Assembly (NCBI GenBank): GCA_032164245.1
Contig: JAVMKO010000010.1
Span: 30,020,189-30,084,188, forward strand
Direction of reading: 5' to 3'
Length of the DNA stretch: 64,000 nucleotides
Source: Sternotherus odoratus
Taxonomy: Eukaryota > Chordata > Testudines > Kinosternidae
In this document: positions 32,901 through 40,679 of the stretch, in pieces
Layout: the number at the start of each line of letters is the position of its first letter
How positions within the stretch are numbered: the stretch's first letter is position 1
The notes under the pieces: model-generated
What the model saw: the letters and a program-made list of their open reading frames with translations, nothing else
Databases searched by the model: none
What the model was told of the DNA's origin: nothing
Made by a program: the position numbers and the translations under genes

Positions 32901-35900
32901 TTTTGATCCACCCTTTGTGCGAGTGGTATCTCCTGTGCTCACGGGAGGGTAAGTTTTTTAACTCTGACTTGTACAAAAAGGTTTTGCAGTAGACACTATG
33001 TTGAAGACACCCTTGATTTCTGGGAACTACAACTGGATTTTAAGGCAAGACCCCACAATGTACATTGGTGAACTGCAGTAGGACAGGAGACTATGACCAA
33101 ACAGACTCACTCACTCACACTCTCTCTCACACACAATCACTGCTAATACAAACCTGTGAGCTAAAGTAGCTTCCCTGGCTTGCCTATATGAAATGTGTTC
33201 GTGTACACTAATTCTTTTCCCTAGAACTTCTTGCTATTATTATTGGCAGTAGCAATGATAGGTGTAACAGGATCACTGCTAGTGTTGTTACCTTCATGTG
33301 ATTTAATCCTGCTCTGCTAAGAGCAGATGACACGGTTTTTACGCTGCTGCCCAGTGTATACTGGCTTTCACACTGGTGGTGCTGTATCTCTGGTAACAGT
33401 GGGAAGTTTTAGGGGAAAGGTTAGTGCAAACATAGCCCAAGAGCATTAAACTTGATGACCTTCTTGCTCCTAAGGATAATTCCTTTAGAGTATTACTGAC
33501 ATACATTGGATGGGCTGTGTTGAGGAAGCTCATAGATATTTCTTGGGAGGGGATGGAATTCAGCATCAGTGTTGTACGAAGGTAAGTTACAGTAAGTGGT
33601 TTGTGGGTTTGTTTGTTTTTTCTTCTGAATTCAGTGGAAGCTGGTACTGATTCTGACTCTGCCATAACCCCTTGTCAACCTTAATTCAAGAAATAGTAAT
33701 TTTGAATGCTAGACATGACTGTTGCTGTCACAAATATATGAAAAATAGTATGAAAACGGTGCACATTCATTACCCATTTGGAAGTGCACTCTTCCTTAAA
33801 CTGATTCTTCTTGGTCCAAAACTTCTGGAAAAGAAAAGGTTAATAGCTCCGAAGGTCTAGATTTTTAATGACTATCTACAGAGGAATGTAACACAATTCC
33901 AGCTTCAGAAATGTGTCCGGCATGCCCCTGATAGTTCAGATGAAGGAGGACATTCTGCACTTTGTGGGCTTAAAACTCCTGTTACTGCATCCCATTCCCT
34001 TTGTTGCCCTGACATGTTGTGAATTACTGATATTCGTTCAGAGTGACTTCCCAATATGTATAGTACATACTAGGGAGTTATTTAGAAGTGGTAAAATGCT
34101 TGAGAAGATAAATCTCAAGTAATGAATGTCCCTCTAGTCTGTCTCTTCTGTGAGGCCATTGCACATACTATAAAGTTGCTGGAATTGTGTTAAATTCCTT
34201 TTTGGAAGTAACTTTTAAAACTATCCATTTGTACTGTGTCCACAGCAGAGCCATCAAAAATAGCATCCCTCAGACACATTTTTTCAGTTCTGACTGTGTA
34301 AACTGTGCAGACTAGCTGAGTCACTGATTCTCCCTAAAACTTCTTTTGTGGTTGGACAAAGCAAACTAGTTTCTCTTGTCTTTAGACATTGTTCTGCTCT
34401 ACATAAATACATGTATATGGATAACAAATAGCAATATATTGCCCTTGAAAGTGCTCTCCGATTTTTATTTATAGCTGAGCAAACAGTGTGACAGACTAGC
34501 CCATAAGTCTGTGGGTATGACTGCATAGTAATCTCTTTACTAACTGGTCTTGAAAGATGCCAAATAAAAGCCATGTTGAATTCAAAATTTCTAATCTAAC
34601 ATTTATTTTTAGGTATGTCCTGGGTGGGGGCGCATTATGCATGGAACTTCTTACTAAACAGGTGAATATAAAATCTAAATCTTTTGTATTTTCTTTTTGT
34701 TTTTTAGCATTGTCAGAGTAATGGTGGAAGGGTGCAATGCTTAGTTTTTAAAAAGTGATTATAATAGCAGTTAGCATCCTGACTAGAATAAAGCATACTT
34801 CATAGTAGCAATAAGCAGGTGTTTTTGTATGTGAGCTTACGCACCACCATCTGTTAGGAAGAAAGGGCCAAATCATACACTCCTGTGGGAATGCCTGCTA
34901 TAAGGGAACAAGGTCCAGGAAGCTTGAGCTCTGTAAGGGTCACCTTACTGAACTTGCATCAGATCTTCCTCTGCACCCTGGAGGGACTGGGGAGAGAGAG
35001 AAGAAACCGGAAGTGGTGTTCTTTCTCTCCACCCTGTGACAGACCGCCTTCTCACCCCCCTCAGGAACACAGGCAGGAAACCCTTTTTTGCTCCAAACAG
35101 TGCCCTTTAATTTACAGTGCAGGACCCCACCACCAATATATACCAGGTTAAAACAGCTCATTAACATCCAGCTCTAAGAACTCTAGGTAGTCCAGCTAAC
35201 AGTGATACAGCTCTATGGACTCTAGGTAGTCCAGCTAACAGTGATACAGCTCTATGGACTCTAGGTAGTCCAGCTAACAGTGATACAAACACACACACAG
35301 CTCTTGATAGCTCATACAAACACACACAGCTCTTGATAGCTCACACCACCACCACCACACTGGGCTTCCTTCCTGGCAGCCTTATATCCCCCAGAGGAGG
35401 CTGCCAGGTGCAACTCATGCAGGTTGATTGGCCTGCACCTCAGGTGGCTAATTAGCCTTCCTGCCAGGGAGATTTGCAGAGGGCTTTTCTCCCTCTTAAA
35501 GGGGCGGCAGGGCTGGCTCAGGAACTCCTGGCCAGCACCCTGCCACAACCCCAAAAGTGGTGGATTGCTGGAGTCTGTGAGAGAGAGAACCCCAGGTCCA
35601 ATAAAAGGCGAGATCACTTTGTCCTGCTCCTCTGAACCTTCCGCCCTCCTCCTACCCTAGCAGCTGCCCCACAAAATCTGATATGGACGTGAAGGTGCTG
35701 AATGCTGCTTGAAGCAGCTTTAATTTAGGAGTAGATATCTACTGCCTATGGAAAGAAGATTGCAGTGGCTAGCATCTCCCCTACAAAAATAGCTCCTGTA
35801 AAAGTCTAGTAGAGACTTGTGTGAACTCTGGAAAGGTAAAAGAGTTTGAGAGGCTGTCCAGCTGTGTGGAAACAGGATCTGTTTTCTCACTTAATTGCTT

Positions 35901-38900
35901 AATTGAGTCATTAAAAGCAGTCTTTTAAAGCTGTAATTGCTAATGTAAAGCTAGCTGAAAATGAATAGAATTCTATAATGTAGTTGTGTTTTTCTTTGTT
36001 TTTTGTCTTACCAGATTCTGGAAATGTGTGCAACTTGGCTTTTTCCTTTTTCCTACAAGCTCTTTATGCTAATATAGTTTACTTTAGTTTCTTGTGTTTC
36101 TCTTGGGAATAACTTTTATTATTTTATAGTTTTAAAAGCTATTAACCAAAAATACCACGGTTTGCTAGAGTTTAGCAAAAAGAAACATACTTTCCAGAGT
36201 GGATTTGCAAGGTGAGCGTAAGAATACAAGCACATATTCTGTAGAAGTATTTCCTTCTTCCTTTAGGGCTGGAGTAGTGCCTATTCAATAGAATCGGTCA
36301 TCATGCAGATCAATGCCACTTTAGTCAAAGGAAAAGCCAGAGTACAGTTTGGAGCCAATAAGGTAAATGTATTATGTATAATTATTGAAGTGACTTTTGT
36401 ATTGTGGGCAGATACTTGTTTTATTTTCCATTTTATGTTGACTCTTATAGAAAGCTCAAATACAAAACAGCTGTTGGTTTAAAGATTAAATTAATGCCCA
36501 TACAAACTTTTGATTCTCTTTTGTATGCTGAAACATATTGGTGTATTTGTGGCTAGTTTGCTGGAAATTAATGATATGGGTTTGTTAGAAAACAAGATAT
36601 GTGGGCCGGTGGACAAATATTTTTTGACATGAAAGGGCCATTAGCAGGTGAAGTGCTTACCGTCCTCTTTCTGTTGTCTATTGGTAATTTAAAGCAACAT
36701 AAATTTCAGCCTGAACTTTCTCCCAAGATTGACTCTTCTTAAGGCTTTCCCTGCCAGTGCTATGTCTCTCTCTGTCTCTAGTTCTCTGTGCTCCTAAGCA
36801 CAAGCTCCATCACTTGTTAAATTCTGATTGGTGCAAACTGAATCCATGCTGTCTTTTCATGCCAGGATGAGTGAGGAGCCCTGCATCCCTATGCAGGATT
36901 CCGGAGCATGTCACTCTGGTACAGGGAGGTGGTTGTAGCCAAGCTAACTTTAAACAACTTTTTGCCTCCCCTTGGTAGTTGAATACAAGTATCTGAAGAA
37001 ACCTTTTTGGTAAACACAAAATAGTATTTCACTAATTTTTCATTCTTTATTAAAATAACTATCATAGATCTTTGTGTGTGACTAAAAGTTGTCTGATCTT
37101 ACCACTATTAAGGGGACACCTGTTTTGTGCTATAATAATGTATGCATAGAAACAGATGAATAATTCACCATGAAACAAAAGAGACATAATGGTGTTAGGT
37201 ACTCTTAATGTTTACCCAGGTCCCACTTTCAAAGTGGCTTAGGCACTTAATTCTAAATCCCATGGACCTTTTGTAAGGGCTTAATTTATGAATGAATTAG
37301 GAGACTAGATCACTTAGGCACCCTTAAAATGCATTTTACCCATTGCTTGTACTTACCCTGTGGCAGAAAACTGCTGTCCTGTTGGTCCAGTTCATTGACT
37401 GTTAACCAGTTTTTCTATTCTTATCACCCTAAATTTAATTTCCATCATGTCTTACGATTTAATCAAATGTGCATTCCTGTGGTCAAGTGGAGTTCTAGGG
37501 TTTGCAGGCTACATAGGCCTCACAGCTCCAAATTGTAGCACAAATTTGTGAACCATCTCAAATTTTGAGAACCTGCTGATGTTAGAGGCATTTCTGATAT
37601 TGACTGCATGTAAACTGTGCCATTTCCATCTCTGCCTGCTCCACTTTTTAAAAAGAATTTCTCACCCTGAGAGCAGATATTTAACATTACAAGCCTTGTG
37701 TGGAAGATGGATAATCAATTTGACAGTAAGAATCTTTTTAAACGTGTTAGGGAGGTTGACTTTTGAAGTCTATCCATCTGGAATGTCCCTTACCCTAAAA
37801 GTCATTAATCTATGAAATGTTATGTCTACACTGCAATAAAACACCTGTGACTGGCCTTTGTCAGCTGTCTGGGACTCCAGCTGTGGGACTTTGAAATTGC
37901 AGAGTAGATGTTTAGGCTCAGGCTGGAACCCAGGCTCTGGTGTTCTTCCCACTTTCAGGGTCCCAGAATCCAGTTCCAGCCTGAGCCCAGAGGTCTGCAC
38001 TGCAATTTTACAGCCCTGCAGCCTTAGCTCTGCAAGCACAAGTCAGCTGACAAAGGCCAGCCAGAGGTGTTTTTATTGCAGTGTAGCCATAGCATTACTG
38101 TCCTAATTATTAGCACTGTATTAGCACTATGGAAAAATATTTTTTAACTTGTACATGATTCAGAATACAGTGTCTTACCTTTTTAAGTGGGATGTGAAAT
38201 ATACTAGGCATAAGAACAGCAATTCAGTACAATGCACTTTGTAATCTGAAGCCCTGTGCTTTATCCATTAGCAAGCACCATCAGATAGCCACTGTACATG
38301 GCTTTTTAGTATGATGACAGCCAGCTGTTCAGTCCCCAAGGTCATGGATTTTGCAGGTTAAAACTGCAGTTGGTTTTCTTGCATGGCACCTCTTAATAGA
38401 CATTTTTTGTTTGAAAAGAGAGGGTACTGTAAGTAAAACAGTTAGTTACTTTATGATATCTTGCTTAAGTATCTGTCCATATTTTTTTTTTTTTTTGGTC
38501 CGGCGTAACTTGATGTCACTACTTGATATAGTATTAAATTACTTATTTTTCTTTCAGAACCAATATAATCTAGCAAGAGCACAGCAGTCCTATAAGTCTC
38601 TAGTACAAATACATGAGAAAAATGGTATGTAAATATTTACATTTTGCAATTTTGTATGTTCTTGTCTGTACAAACTATACAGTGGCATGGGAAAGATCGT
38701 AATGCTTGAAACTAATATAATTGCCATACAATACAAACTTTTACCTGGTTTATTTGGAATAAAGCAAGAATAGCCTATATCCTTTTCCATGCACTGAAGG
38801 GTCAGTCTATTCTGCATTTTGTTTCCACTCTGGTTATTCAGAATTTTGTGTTATGCCTGAAGTGTTTAAATGCTTCTCTAGCAAAAAAGGCATCTCTTCC

Positions 38901-40679
38901 GTTCTCCAAAGAGCTTATCTAAATATAGTGCAAGACAAGTGAAAGCAATGTGTGTGTGTGTGTGTGATATAGATATATAAAAAGACACGCACAATACAAG
39001 TTTTAAACAAACAATTTAATGCTGGTACACAGTGATGATGATTTTGAAGGTTGGTTGAGGTGATGAAGTCAAGGTTGGGATGTTTCCCAGGGAATGCCTT
39101 ACTGCTAAATGATGAACTAGCACTTGGCTGAGCCCTCAAAGGTTAGCTTGTTGTTGTTAATGTAGCCTCACACTCTACAAGGCAGCAGGAATGGAGGAAG
39201 GGGAGACCATGGCAAACCGAGAGGGAGGGAGGGAGAGGGAGAGAGAGTGGCGCATTTCCCCTTTACGTACACTGCCTTGTTAAATAGATCTGTAAACTCC
39301 CTCCGTCCTGAGCCCTGTTGTGTGTGTCCCCTGCTCTATGGAGATGGGATAAGTGGGGCGCAGGAGCAGGGGGGAGGGAGATACCCTGACATTAGTCACC
39401 CTCTTCCCCCCTCCTCTCCCGCACAGCAAGCAGGAGGCTCGGGGAGCAGTGTCCATTTAAAAAAAACAAAAACAACTGTTCATACTTTAGTCTCACAGAC
39501 TAAACCTTTACAGGATCAGAAGTTATTCTAGGTATGTAGCAACTGAAATATATATTGAAAGGTAAATTGCTTAGTTGGCCTTTCTAAACTTGCTGTTATA
39601 GTTCATCAGTCCCATTCTGGATGAAACAGACGTGTAACACCAGGAACATCTTGGTCTATATTTTTCAAACACTTGTGCAAAAGTTGAACATGCACATGCA
39701 AAATGGGATATTCATATACCAATATAATCAAACAACTGACTGTTTGCAAGGCTTGCAGGATTGAAAATCATAGAAATGTAGGATGGAAAGTGACCTTGAT
39801 AGGTCATCTAGTCCAGTCCCCTGGATTGAGGCAGAACTCAGTATTATCTAGACTATCCCTGACAGCTGTTTTTCTAAACCTGTTTTTAAAAACCTCGAAT
39901 GACAGAGATTCCACAACCTCCCTAGGTAACTTATTCCTGTGCTTAAGTATCCTTACAATTGGGAAGTTTTCCTAATGTCTAACCTAAATTTCCCTTGCTG
40001 CAATTTTAAGCCCATTACTTCTTGCCCTATCTTCAGTGGTTAAAGAGAACTATTTATTACCCTCCTCTTTATAACAACCTTTTACATACTTGAAGACCAT
40101 GGTCTCTTTTCCAGACTAAAACCCAATTTTTAAATCTTTCCTTGTAGTCATTTAATCATTTTTGTTGCTCTCCTTTGGACTTTCTCCAGTTTGTCTGTCT
40201 TTCCTGAAGTGTGATGCCCAGAACTGGTCACAATACCGGTTTTGAGGCCTTGTAAGTGCTGAGTAGAGTGGAAGAATTAGTTTTCATGTCTTTTTCAGCA
40301 TTCTTGTTAATATATCCCAGAATCTGGACCTTTGTCTTAACTAAAGCAGATGAAAACTAGATCACATTACTCTTTGCTTTCTATACTGGTGCCTTAAGAT
40401 TTGTCTAATTCAGCTGCCAACAGGAGCTCAATGTTAATGCTTTATTTTAAAATATAAATATACTGGATCTGATCTTGCAAGGTGATGAGTGCTTTAGCTC
40501 CCACTGAAATCAGTAGGAGTTTAGGGCCTGTGGTGAATTGGTCTAGTTTTCTAATACAATTTCAATATCAGTTATTGAAAAATAGAGCCTAAAGTTGTCT
40601 TGCACTAATGTTAAGAGTGCCTAATGTGTTTCTTTGTTCTTCTGTAGGCTGGTACACTCCTCCAAAAGAAGATGGTTAA
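6389..40679 (+). CDS. UBE2Q2: UBE2Q2 ubiquitin-conjugating enzyme E2 Q2, 3' eleven coding exons
   Basis: Eleven exons join in frame to encode 280 residues, the C-terminal three quarters of a protein of about 375. The first roughly 95 residues (N-terminal RWD-like part) must lie upstream of the window. Exons: 6389-6493, 10641-10697, 12521-12661, 27552-27636, 30422-30482, 32153-32243, 32890-32948, 34613-34661, 36267-36362, 38558-38624, 40648-40679. All introns are GT-AG. The sequence shows the acidic linker ([12 protein letters not shown]), then the UBC fold ([13 protein letters not shown] to [11 protein letters not shown]). The catalytic cysteine is in [10 protein letters not shown] (TGC at 34638-34640), equivalent to human Cys304. 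The enzyme accepts ubiquitin from E1 as a thioester and passes it on in cytosol or nucleus. UBE2Q1 is the nearest paralogue, but the linker and the FBXO22 neighbour favour UBE2Q2. Confidence 0.95.
6494..7039. other. UBE2Q2 intron, no recognised feature
   Basis: This is AT-rich intron between the first exon and the L2-like LINE. No exon or clear repeat boundary is seen. Confidence 0.5.
7040..8762 (+). mobile_element. Degenerate L2-like LINE
   Basis: Broken plus-strand frames carry pieces resembling an L2 endonuclease and reverse transcriptase. [10 protein letters not shown] stretch near 7155 resembles the GDFN motif of the AP endonuclease, and CT-rich, serine-rich frames follow through 7750. 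The later part (8300-8560) resembles the L2 region following the polymerase. There are many stops and frameshifts, so the copy is old. Assignment rests on recognition of the motif and overall style, not on an alignment. Confidence 0.6.
8768..9300 (-). mobile_element. hAT nonautonomous element, truncated at one end
   Basis: The right edge ends in GAATTTGGTAGAGCCCTA, which reads in reverse as TAGGGCTCTACCAAATTC, a hAT-like terminus. The interior has two mirrored blocks around GCTGCTG...CAGAGCTGGG and GAAGGCAG..GAAATAAGGGTG. The left terminus is missing. A shorter relative with a TAGGGCCCTA-type end is at 50140-50481. Confidence 0.55.
9552..9940 (+). mobile_element. hAT (Charlie-like) nonautonomous element
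   Basis: The element runs from CATGGGTGGGCAAAC to GTTGCCCACCCCTG, an imperfect inverted repeat. It is flanked by CGCTAGAT (9544-9551) and CACTAGAT (9941-9948), a 7/8 match to an 8-bp duplication. The interior is GC- and C-rich with no coding sequence. Confidence 0.8.
9949..10640. other. UBE2Q2 intron, no recognised feature
   Basis: This is AT-rich intron. A short (AAAT)n tract lies near 10583-10600 just before the next exon. Nothing else is recognised. Confidence 0.5.
10641..10697 (+). CDS. UBE2Q2: UBE2Q2 exon (acidic linker)
   Basis: This 57-bp phase-0 exon encodes [19 protein letters not shown], an acidic run. The acceptor is ATTCCAG and the donor GTATGT. Confidence 0.93.
10698..11870. 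other. UBE2Q2 intron, no recognised feature
   Basis: This is unique-looking AT-rich intron. I see no exon, RNA gene or repeat boundary. Confidence 0.45.
11885..12042 (+). mobile_element. Small retroinsert with internal inversion, 14-bp duplication
   Basis: The insert is flanked by an exact 14-bp duplication CAAGTAAGTGAAGA (11871-11884 and 12043-12056). The first 53 bases (ATCAGAGAGGTAGCCGTGTT to CCTGTG) run forward. The rest is the reverse complement of the same family, as shown by the second copy at 12255-12385. This is the structure expected from twin-primed reverse transcription, seen in LINE and Penelope-type insertions. Family name uncertain; a Penelope-like origin is my best guess. Confidence 0.75.
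12255..12385 (-). mobile_element. Small retroinsert, same family, 12-bp duplication
   Basis: The insert is flanked by an exact 12-bp duplication CATCAAAAGATG (12243-12254 and 12386-12397). It runs from CATCCGACGAAGTGGG to CTACCTCTCTGATTCTTGA without rearrangement and is the reverse complement of the forward part of the copy at 11885. Long, variable duplications point to target-primed reverse transcription rather than DNA transposition. Confidence 0.75.
12521..12661 (+). CDS. UBE2Q2: UBE2Q2 exon
   Basis: This 141-bp phase-0 exon encodes [15 protein letters not shown] through [11 protein letters not shown], the acidic and basic linker before the UBC fold. The acceptor is CTTGTAG and the donor GTAAGT. 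Confidence 0.94.
12662..15954. other. UBE2Q2 intron, nothing firmly recognised
   Basis: This is 3.3 kb of AT-rich intron. Short homopolymers occur at 13375 (A) and 14820 (A). A weak B-box-like string lies near 15245 without a matching A box. I see no exon or dated repeat boundary. Confidence 0.4.
17080..17792 (+). mobile_element. hAT nonautonomous element, exact 8-bp duplication
   Basis: The ends are CAGGGGTGGGGAACCT and its inverse (AGGTTCCCCACCCCTG). They are flanked by an exact CCTTACAC duplication at 17072-17079 and 17793-17800. The 0.7-kb interior is G-rich on the plus strand and holds a run of 23 G at 17703-17725. Long open frames across it reflect base composition, not genes. It interrupts the CR1-like tract. 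Confidence 0.9.
17853..17942. repeat. (AT)n microsatellite
   Basis: A short GATA stretch leads into about 70 bases of uninterrupted AT dinucleotides within the CR1-like tract. Its length is likely variable. Confidence 0.95.
18436..18501. repeat. 28-bp-arm hairpin
   Basis: The arms ATTTAAGGACTTCAAGTTAC.. (18436-18463) and its reverse complement (18474-18501) match at 26 of 28 positions around a 10-base loop. A third partial copy, ATGATTTAAGGACT, follows at 18520. It may be a small fold-back element or a remnant. Confidence 0.7.
18797..19972. mobile_element. TA-flanked DNA transposon carrying a captured Tigger-like array
   Basis: The ends are CCGTATTTTTCG and CGAAAAATACGG, with TA at 18795-18796 and 19973-19974, a Tc1/mariner-like signature. 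Inside each end lie GCGTATAAGACGCC and a matching block: an A run of about 19 with GCGCCGCTTTTTTCGCGCCG on the left and the inverse on the right. The centre (18915-19829) is nearly the same as 21282-22200 of the Tigger-like element nearby, including its fold-back and GC-rich array, but without that element's CAGTGAAACC terminus or its right end. The left end also carries a partial duplication of the terminal motif. No transposase is present. Confidence 0.75.
19052..19829. repeat. GC-rich palindromic tandem array, copy 1
   Basis: Higher-order repeats alternate GCCCGGCTCCCCG(T/C)TGCGGG hairpins with GTTGACAGCTCCCG / GGGAGCTGTCAAAC half-units and C runs. Each unit is itself close to palindromic. 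Frames up to 297 residues run across it on both strands (Pro/Arg/Ser/Gly only) and are not genes. At the right end (19810-19845) a unit appears in reverse orientation. Confidence 0.85.
20951..21268. other. UBE2Q2 intron, no recognised feature
   Basis: This is AT-rich intron between the CR1-like tract and the array-bearing Tigger-like element. Nothing is recognised. Confidence 0.45.
21269..22389 (+). mobile_element. Tigger-like nonautonomous element with fold-back and GC array
   Basis: The 1121-bp element runs from CAGTGAAACCTCGATATAAC to TTAAATCGAGGGTTTACTG, flanked by TA at 21267-21268 and 22390-22391. Its left end is a 135-bp fold-back (21282-21416; arms of about 65 bp meeting at TAATTTTTTAAAATTA). 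The middle is a GC-rich palindromic array (21420-22290). The right end has the tandem GTCCGTT motifs shared with the element at 5873. There is no coding capacity; transposase would have to act in trans. It lies in a UBE2Q2 intron. Confidence 0.85.
21420..22290. repeat. GC-rich palindromic tandem array, copy 2
   Basis: It has the same unit order as copy 1 for most of its length, with gains and losses of units and of C-run length. It extends past the shared region to about 22290 with extra units. Every frame is open over long stretches because of composition. Confidence 0.85.
22392..22985. other. UBE2Q2 intron, no firm feature
   Basis: The stretch holds a C-rich low-complexity tract at 22686-22715 and otherwise unclassified intron. 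The right part (about 22740 on) may belong to the LTR-like sequence that follows. Confidence 0.4.
22990..23216. mobile_element. LTR-like fragment
   Basis: The sequence TATTTATAACTTTAGATATC, followed by GATACATGCATACAAATTGG and ending GAGTGAAACATCACA, resembles the tail of the LTR family seen at 23701-24849 and 61470-61674 (shared GATACAT.CATAC and a CA-ending terminus). Boundaries are uncertain. Confidence 0.4.
23217..23695. other. UBE2Q2 intron, no recognised feature
   Basis: This is AT-rich intron up to the solo LTR's target duplication. Nothing is recognised. Confidence 0.45.
23701..24849 (-). mobile_element. Solo LTR, 5-bp target duplication
   Basis: The 1149-bp sequence begins TGTGACGG and ends AATGTGACA. 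It is flanked by ACAGG on both sides (23696-23700 and 24850-24854), the mark of a retroviral-type integration. No internal gag or pol is present, so this is a solo LTR left by recombination. The minus strand is the likely sense: TTTATTATAC near 24081 reads in reverse as a possible TAATAAA polyadenylation signal. Its last 200 bases share several strings with 61470-61674 (TTTGGTGC.ACTATAGGAC-like, CAATGATCT, TCAGTAATGT). Confidence 0.8.
24855..26614. other. UBE2Q2 intron, no recognised feature
   Basis: This is 1.8 kb of AT-rich, unique-looking intron. I see no exon or repeat edge. A direct repeat of about 17 bases (ACTTAAACCACAG) occurs near 25770 and 25800. Confidence 0.45.
26616..27481 (+). 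mobile_element. Tigger-like nonautonomous element containing a complete mini-element
   Basis: The 866-bp element starts CAGTAGACTCTCGATTATCC and ends with the inverse (GGATAATCGGGAGTCTACTG), flanked by TA at 26614-26615 and 27482-27483. Its first 81 bases (26616-26696) already form a full palindromic unit with both ends (GGATAATCAAGAGTCTACTG at 26677-26696). The rest is GC-rich, with repeated mirrored blocks such as GGGGTTTCCCCCCAGGCTCC and CTACACCCAGGCTGGCAG. No transposase. Confidence 0.85.
27552..27636 (+). CDS. UBE2Q2: UBE2Q2 exon
   Basis: This 85-bp exon encodes [20 protein letters not shown] to SQSYKT plus the first base of a glycine codon, the start of the UBC fold. The acceptor is TTTTAG and the donor GTAAGG. 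Confidence 0.95.
27637..30421. other. UBE2Q2 intron; one hAT end fragment
   Basis: This is mostly unclassified AT-rich intron. A 16-bp direct repeat (GCATACAGTGTTGCAT) lies at 28176-28208. At about 29572-29639 a short piece (GCGGGCCGGATCC to AGTTTGCTCCCCCCTG) resembles the end of the hAT element at 9552. No exon is seen. Confidence 0.45.
30422..30482 (+). CDS. UBE2Q2: UBE2Q2 exon
   Basis: This 61-bp exon (phase 1 in, phase 2 out) encodes [19 protein letters not shown]. The acceptor is TCCACAG and the donor GTGAGT. The matching human stretch has SLYDWHVKLQ. Confidence 0.94.
30483..32152. other. UBE2Q2 intron, possible MITE end
   Basis: This is AT-rich intron. A stretch around 31140-31400 ends in CAGCGTAGACATAGCC, a terminus style common in nonautonomous DNA elements, but I could not find a matching left end. 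Confidence 0.35.
32153..32243 (+). CDS. UBE2Q2: UBE2Q2 exon
   Basis: This 91-bp exon encodes [20 protein letters not shown] to LNFSFK, central strands of the UBC fold. The acceptor is ATTCCTAG and the donor GTAAGT. Confidence 0.95.
32332..32641 (+). mobile_element. hAT nonautonomous element
   Basis: The element runs from CAGGGGTTCTCAAGG to GGTTGAGAACCGCTG, an inverted repeat typical of hAT MITEs. The flanks CTTTGTTT and TTCTGTTT match at 6 of 8 positions, so the duplication is eroded. The interior is GC-rich (AGGGCTTCAGCCCC-type blocks) and non-coding. Confidence 0.75.
32890..32948 (+). CDS. UBE2Q2: UBE2Q2 exon
   Basis: This 59-bp exon encodes [19 protein letters not shown] plus two bases of a glycine codon. 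PPFVRV is the conserved segment of the E2 fold before the active site. The acceptor is CTTTTCAG and the donor GTAAGT. Confidence 0.95.
32949..34612. other. UBE2Q2 intron, no recognised gene
   Basis: This is AT-rich intron with a CACT/CTCT/CACA microsatellite at about 33106-33135. A block ending GTGCAAACATAGCC near 33436 may be a DNA-element end. No exon is seen. Confidence 0.45.
34613..34661 (+). CDS. UBE2Q2: UBE2Q2 catalytic-cysteine exon
   Basis: This 49-bp exon encodes [16 protein letters not shown]. The cysteine codon TGC at 34638-34640 is the ubiquitin thioester site (human Cys304 by counting back from the C terminus). The acceptor is TTTTTAG and the donor GTGAAT. Confidence 0.96.
35035..35547 (-). 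mobile_element. Solo LTR, 4-bp target duplication
   Basis: The 513-bp sequence runs from TGTGACAGACC to CCTGCCACA, flanked by ACCC at 35031-35034 and 35548-35551. A TATA-like string reads on the minus strand (reverse of CCTTATATCCCC, about 35378), so the likely sense is minus. The interior holds the 39-bp repeats listed separately. No internal viral genes are present. Confidence 0.75.
35169..35285. repeat. 39-bp tandem repeat, three copies
   Basis: Units at 35169-35207, 35208-35246 and 35247-35285 begin CAGCTCTA and end AGCTAACAGTGATA. The first unit differs by two bases. They are followed by two copies of a CACACACAGCTCTTGATAGC unit and a short CAC run. All lie inside the solo LTR. Confidence 0.95.
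35552..36266. other. UBE2Q2 intron, no recognised feature
   Basis: This is AT-rich intron between the solo LTR and the next exon. Nothing is recognised. Confidence 0.45.
36267..36362 (+). CDS. UBE2Q2: UBE2Q2 exon
   Basis: This 96-bp phase-0 exon encodes [20 protein letters not shown] to RVQFGANK, the helical part of the UBC fold after the catalytic cysteine. The acceptor is TCCTTTAG and the donor GTAAAT. Confidence 0.96.
36363..38557. other. UBE2Q2 intron with one MITE
   Basis: This is AT-rich intron holding the palindromic element at 37820-38092. At 38482-38505 a T run followed by GGTCCGGCG matches the inner edge of the transposon at 18797-19972 for about 24 bases. No other feature is seen. 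Confidence 0.45.
37820..38092. mobile_element. Palindromic MITE
   Basis: The ends TATGTCTACACTGCAATAAAA and TTTTATTGCAGTGTAGCCATA are inverted repeats. The pairing continues inward through CCTTTGTCAGCTG and CAGCTGACAAAGG. There is no coding sequence. The target duplication is not clear, so the superfamily is unassigned. Confidence 0.65.
38558..38624 (+). CDS. UBE2Q2: UBE2Q2 exon
   Basis: This 67-bp exon encodes [20 protein letters not shown] to KN plus the first base of a glycine codon. The acceptor is CTTTCAG and the donor GTATGT. Confidence 0.95.
39150..39480. repeat. GC/GA-rich interspersed repeat, unclassified
   Basis: The block starts with a GAGGGAGGGAGGGAGAGG run (39220-39247) and goes on with CTCCCTCCGTCCTGAGCCCT and CAGCAAGCAGGAGGCTC. 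Its composition differs sharply from the surrounding intron, and it looks like an internal piece of a nonautonomous transposon. No ends were found. Confidence 0.35.
39768..40330 (-). mobile_element. CR1 LINE 3' end
   Basis: In reverse the element ends in a CR1 tail (TTTCTATGATTTTC). On the plus strand it begins ATCATAGAAATGTAGGATGG and goes on with GTCATCTAGTCCAGTCCCC. It extends about 560 bases of CR1 3' region (TTGCTCTCCTTTGGACTTTC, GATGCCCAGAACTGG). It is non-coding, old and antisense to UBE2Q2. Confidence 0.8.
40648..40679 (+). CDS. UBE2Q2: UBE2Q2 terminal coding exon
   Basis: The exon encodes the C terminus WYTPPKEDG with a TAA stop at 40677-40679. The acceptor is TTCTGTAG. Confidence 0.96.
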
